Of a stretch of 64,000 nucleotides of DNA, positions 63,158 to 64,000 are shown piece after piece. The stretch spans positions 13,189,500-13,253,499 of the forward strand of contig CM068316.1 in NCBI GenBank assembly GCA_034766995.1. The letters are read 5' to 3'. Within the stretch, counting starts at the first letter, position 1; every line of letters starts with the position of its first letter. The stretch comes from Acanthacorydalis orientalis (taxonomy: Eukaryota; Arthropoda; Insecta; Megaloptera; Corydalidae). The notes beneath the pieces were generated by a model. That model did not search any database, was not told the DNA's origin, and was given only the letters and a program-made list of their open reading frames with translations. The position numbers and the translations under genes were made by a program.

Positions 63158-63277
63158 ATGCCACTGCTCTCTGACGGTAAAAAGAAACAGTCAATTCGTA
63201 CAGCACGCTACAACAGTATGCGATTGGTAGCCGTGCTTTCATTACTTTTTTCTAATAACTTGGAATATTCAAGTTAA
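63158..63277 (+). other. Possible upstream ORF in the ZNF598-like leader (39 codons)
   Basis: ATG at 63158 in the context CAAAAATGCC opens MPLLSDGKKKQSIRT and closes at TAA 63275-63277, 18 bases before the main ATG. The GC-richer sequence (CACTGCTCTCTGACGG) suggests the transcription start lies close by. It may lie in the 5' UTR or, if transcription starts downstream, in the promoter. Confidence 0.3.
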
Positions 63278-63295
63278 AATTTTAATCTAACAAAT

Positions 63296-63478
63296 ATGTC
63301 ATCTAAAAACAATTCAAGTTCTAGTGAGACAGAAAACGCGTGTGTTGTTTGCTTTAAAAATGTCAATATATATTCAATCGGTGATTGTAACCATCCGGTT
63401 TGTTATGAATGTTCCACTCGTATGAGGGTGCTCTGTGATCAAACAGAATGCCCCATATGTAGAACTCATATGCCAAAG
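63296..63478 (+). CDS. Znf598: ZNF598-like RING E3 ubiquitin ligase, first coding exon (gene continues beyond window)
   Basis: Sixty-one codons from the ATG at 63296 to a GTAGGC donor at 63479. The exon encodes a complete C3HC4 RING finger with zinc ligands C16, C19, C31, H33, C36, C39, C52 and C55. It reads CVVCFKNVNIYSIGDCNHPV, then CYECSTRMRVLCDQTECPIC. This is the N-terminal RING of ZNF598 (yeast Hel2 family), which has the same FKNVxIYSIGxCxHPVCYECSTRMRVLC pattern. The enzyme ubiquitylates small-subunit ribosomal proteins on collided ribosomes in the cytoplasm and starts ribosome-associated quality control. The remaining zinc fingers lie outside the window. An in-frame run of S/N residues precedes the RING. 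Confidence 0.9.
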
Positions 63479-64000
63479 GTAGGCTGTTCATTTTGATATG
63501 TGACAGTGCACTTATGTATAGTATTTTTATTGTAAATATAAATTAATTTGACATAAGTTTAGGTTAGTTATTTTTAGATTTACCCCATTTGCTTATATGA
63601 CCTTGTTATATAATGACAAGTGACAGTATTTTGCAAATAAACAAATCCACGTTTTATACAAATTGCGAATTTATTATATCAATTATATAAAATTCATCCT
63701 GCTGCAAAGCGTAATTAATGTAGATACCATCTTCACATTTCAGCATATCTTATCGTCGATCACATGTTACAAACAGTGTACATAAATCAAATATATTTAT
63801 TATGTCATGTTATTTTTATCGTTTAAAACAAACATATTGATATAAGTTCTTGATAATTATCAAGTATTAAACTTATATGTGAAGAATAATAAATCTTACT
63901 GTTTTTGATAGGTTATATATTTGTTTGTAGAATAGCACTAAATCTAAATAATATTTATGCAATAGAAATATGTATTACACATATGTGTATTCTCGATATA
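63479..64000 (+). other. ZNF598-like first intron (partial)
   Basis: Begins GTAGGCTG after the phase-0 lysine codon. No acceptor followed by a recognisable ZNF598 exon was found before the window end. Confidence 0.65.

Noticed and set aside
1..64000. CRISPR arrays, rRNA, operons, bacterial contamination
   Set aside because: The tandem repeats are simple microsatellites, the genes have introns, and no direct repeats with unique spacers were seen.

Overview
This window is AT-rich eukaryotic DNA with GT-AG introns, many long (TA)n tracts and several dead mariner and piggyBac transposon copies. The host genes are metazoan: a complete gawky/GW182 (TNRC6 family) gene and the first coding exon of a ZNF598-type RING E3 ligase. 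Together with the transposon spectrum this points to an insect or other arthropod. I cannot fix the order from the sequence. No prokaryotic, organellar, CRISPR, rRNA or convincing tRNA feature was seen.

Layout. Positions 1-18,400 are a gene-poor repeat graveyard. They hold (TA)n tracts, a fold-back (long inverted repeat) family, and three clear plus one doubtful mariner copy. One mariner carries a piggyBac-derived element nested at a TTAA site and itself sits between two (TA)n tracts. A compact stem-loop island lies at 3.51-3.71 kb. Positions 18,400-18,930 are a CpG-richer island, probably the promoter and 5' leader of gawky. Positions 20,322-32,283 hold gawky on the + strand. I traced 21 coding exons by hand. 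They join in frame at every junction and total 5,121 nt (1,706 aa plus stop). The protein has a long N-terminal extension, the Argonaute-binding GW region, a poly-Ala/DPR-repeat segment, a UBA-like domain, a Q-rich segment, a silencing domain and a C-terminal RRM.

Positions 32,284-63,295 are about 31 kb without a confident protein gene: possible long 3' UTR, a complex TATG minisatellite at 35.75-36.24 kb, further (TA)n tracts, and a few less AT-rich islands. Two of those (55.65 kb and 61.75 kb) contain strong hairpins. Positions 63,296-63,478 are the first coding exon of the ZNF598-like gene (+ strand), which continues past the window.

Function. Gawky is the scaffold that links Argonaute-miRNA complexes to deadenylation and translational repression. 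ZNF598 is a ubiquitin ligase acting on collided ribosomes. Both act in mRNA surveillance or silencing, but nothing here shows that their proximity is functional. I did not find a convincing new multi-gene system. The most unusual items are the nested transposon stratigraphy, the fold-back family, the two unassigned stem-loop islands, and the Cys/His-bearing GC-rich exon in the gawky N-terminus.
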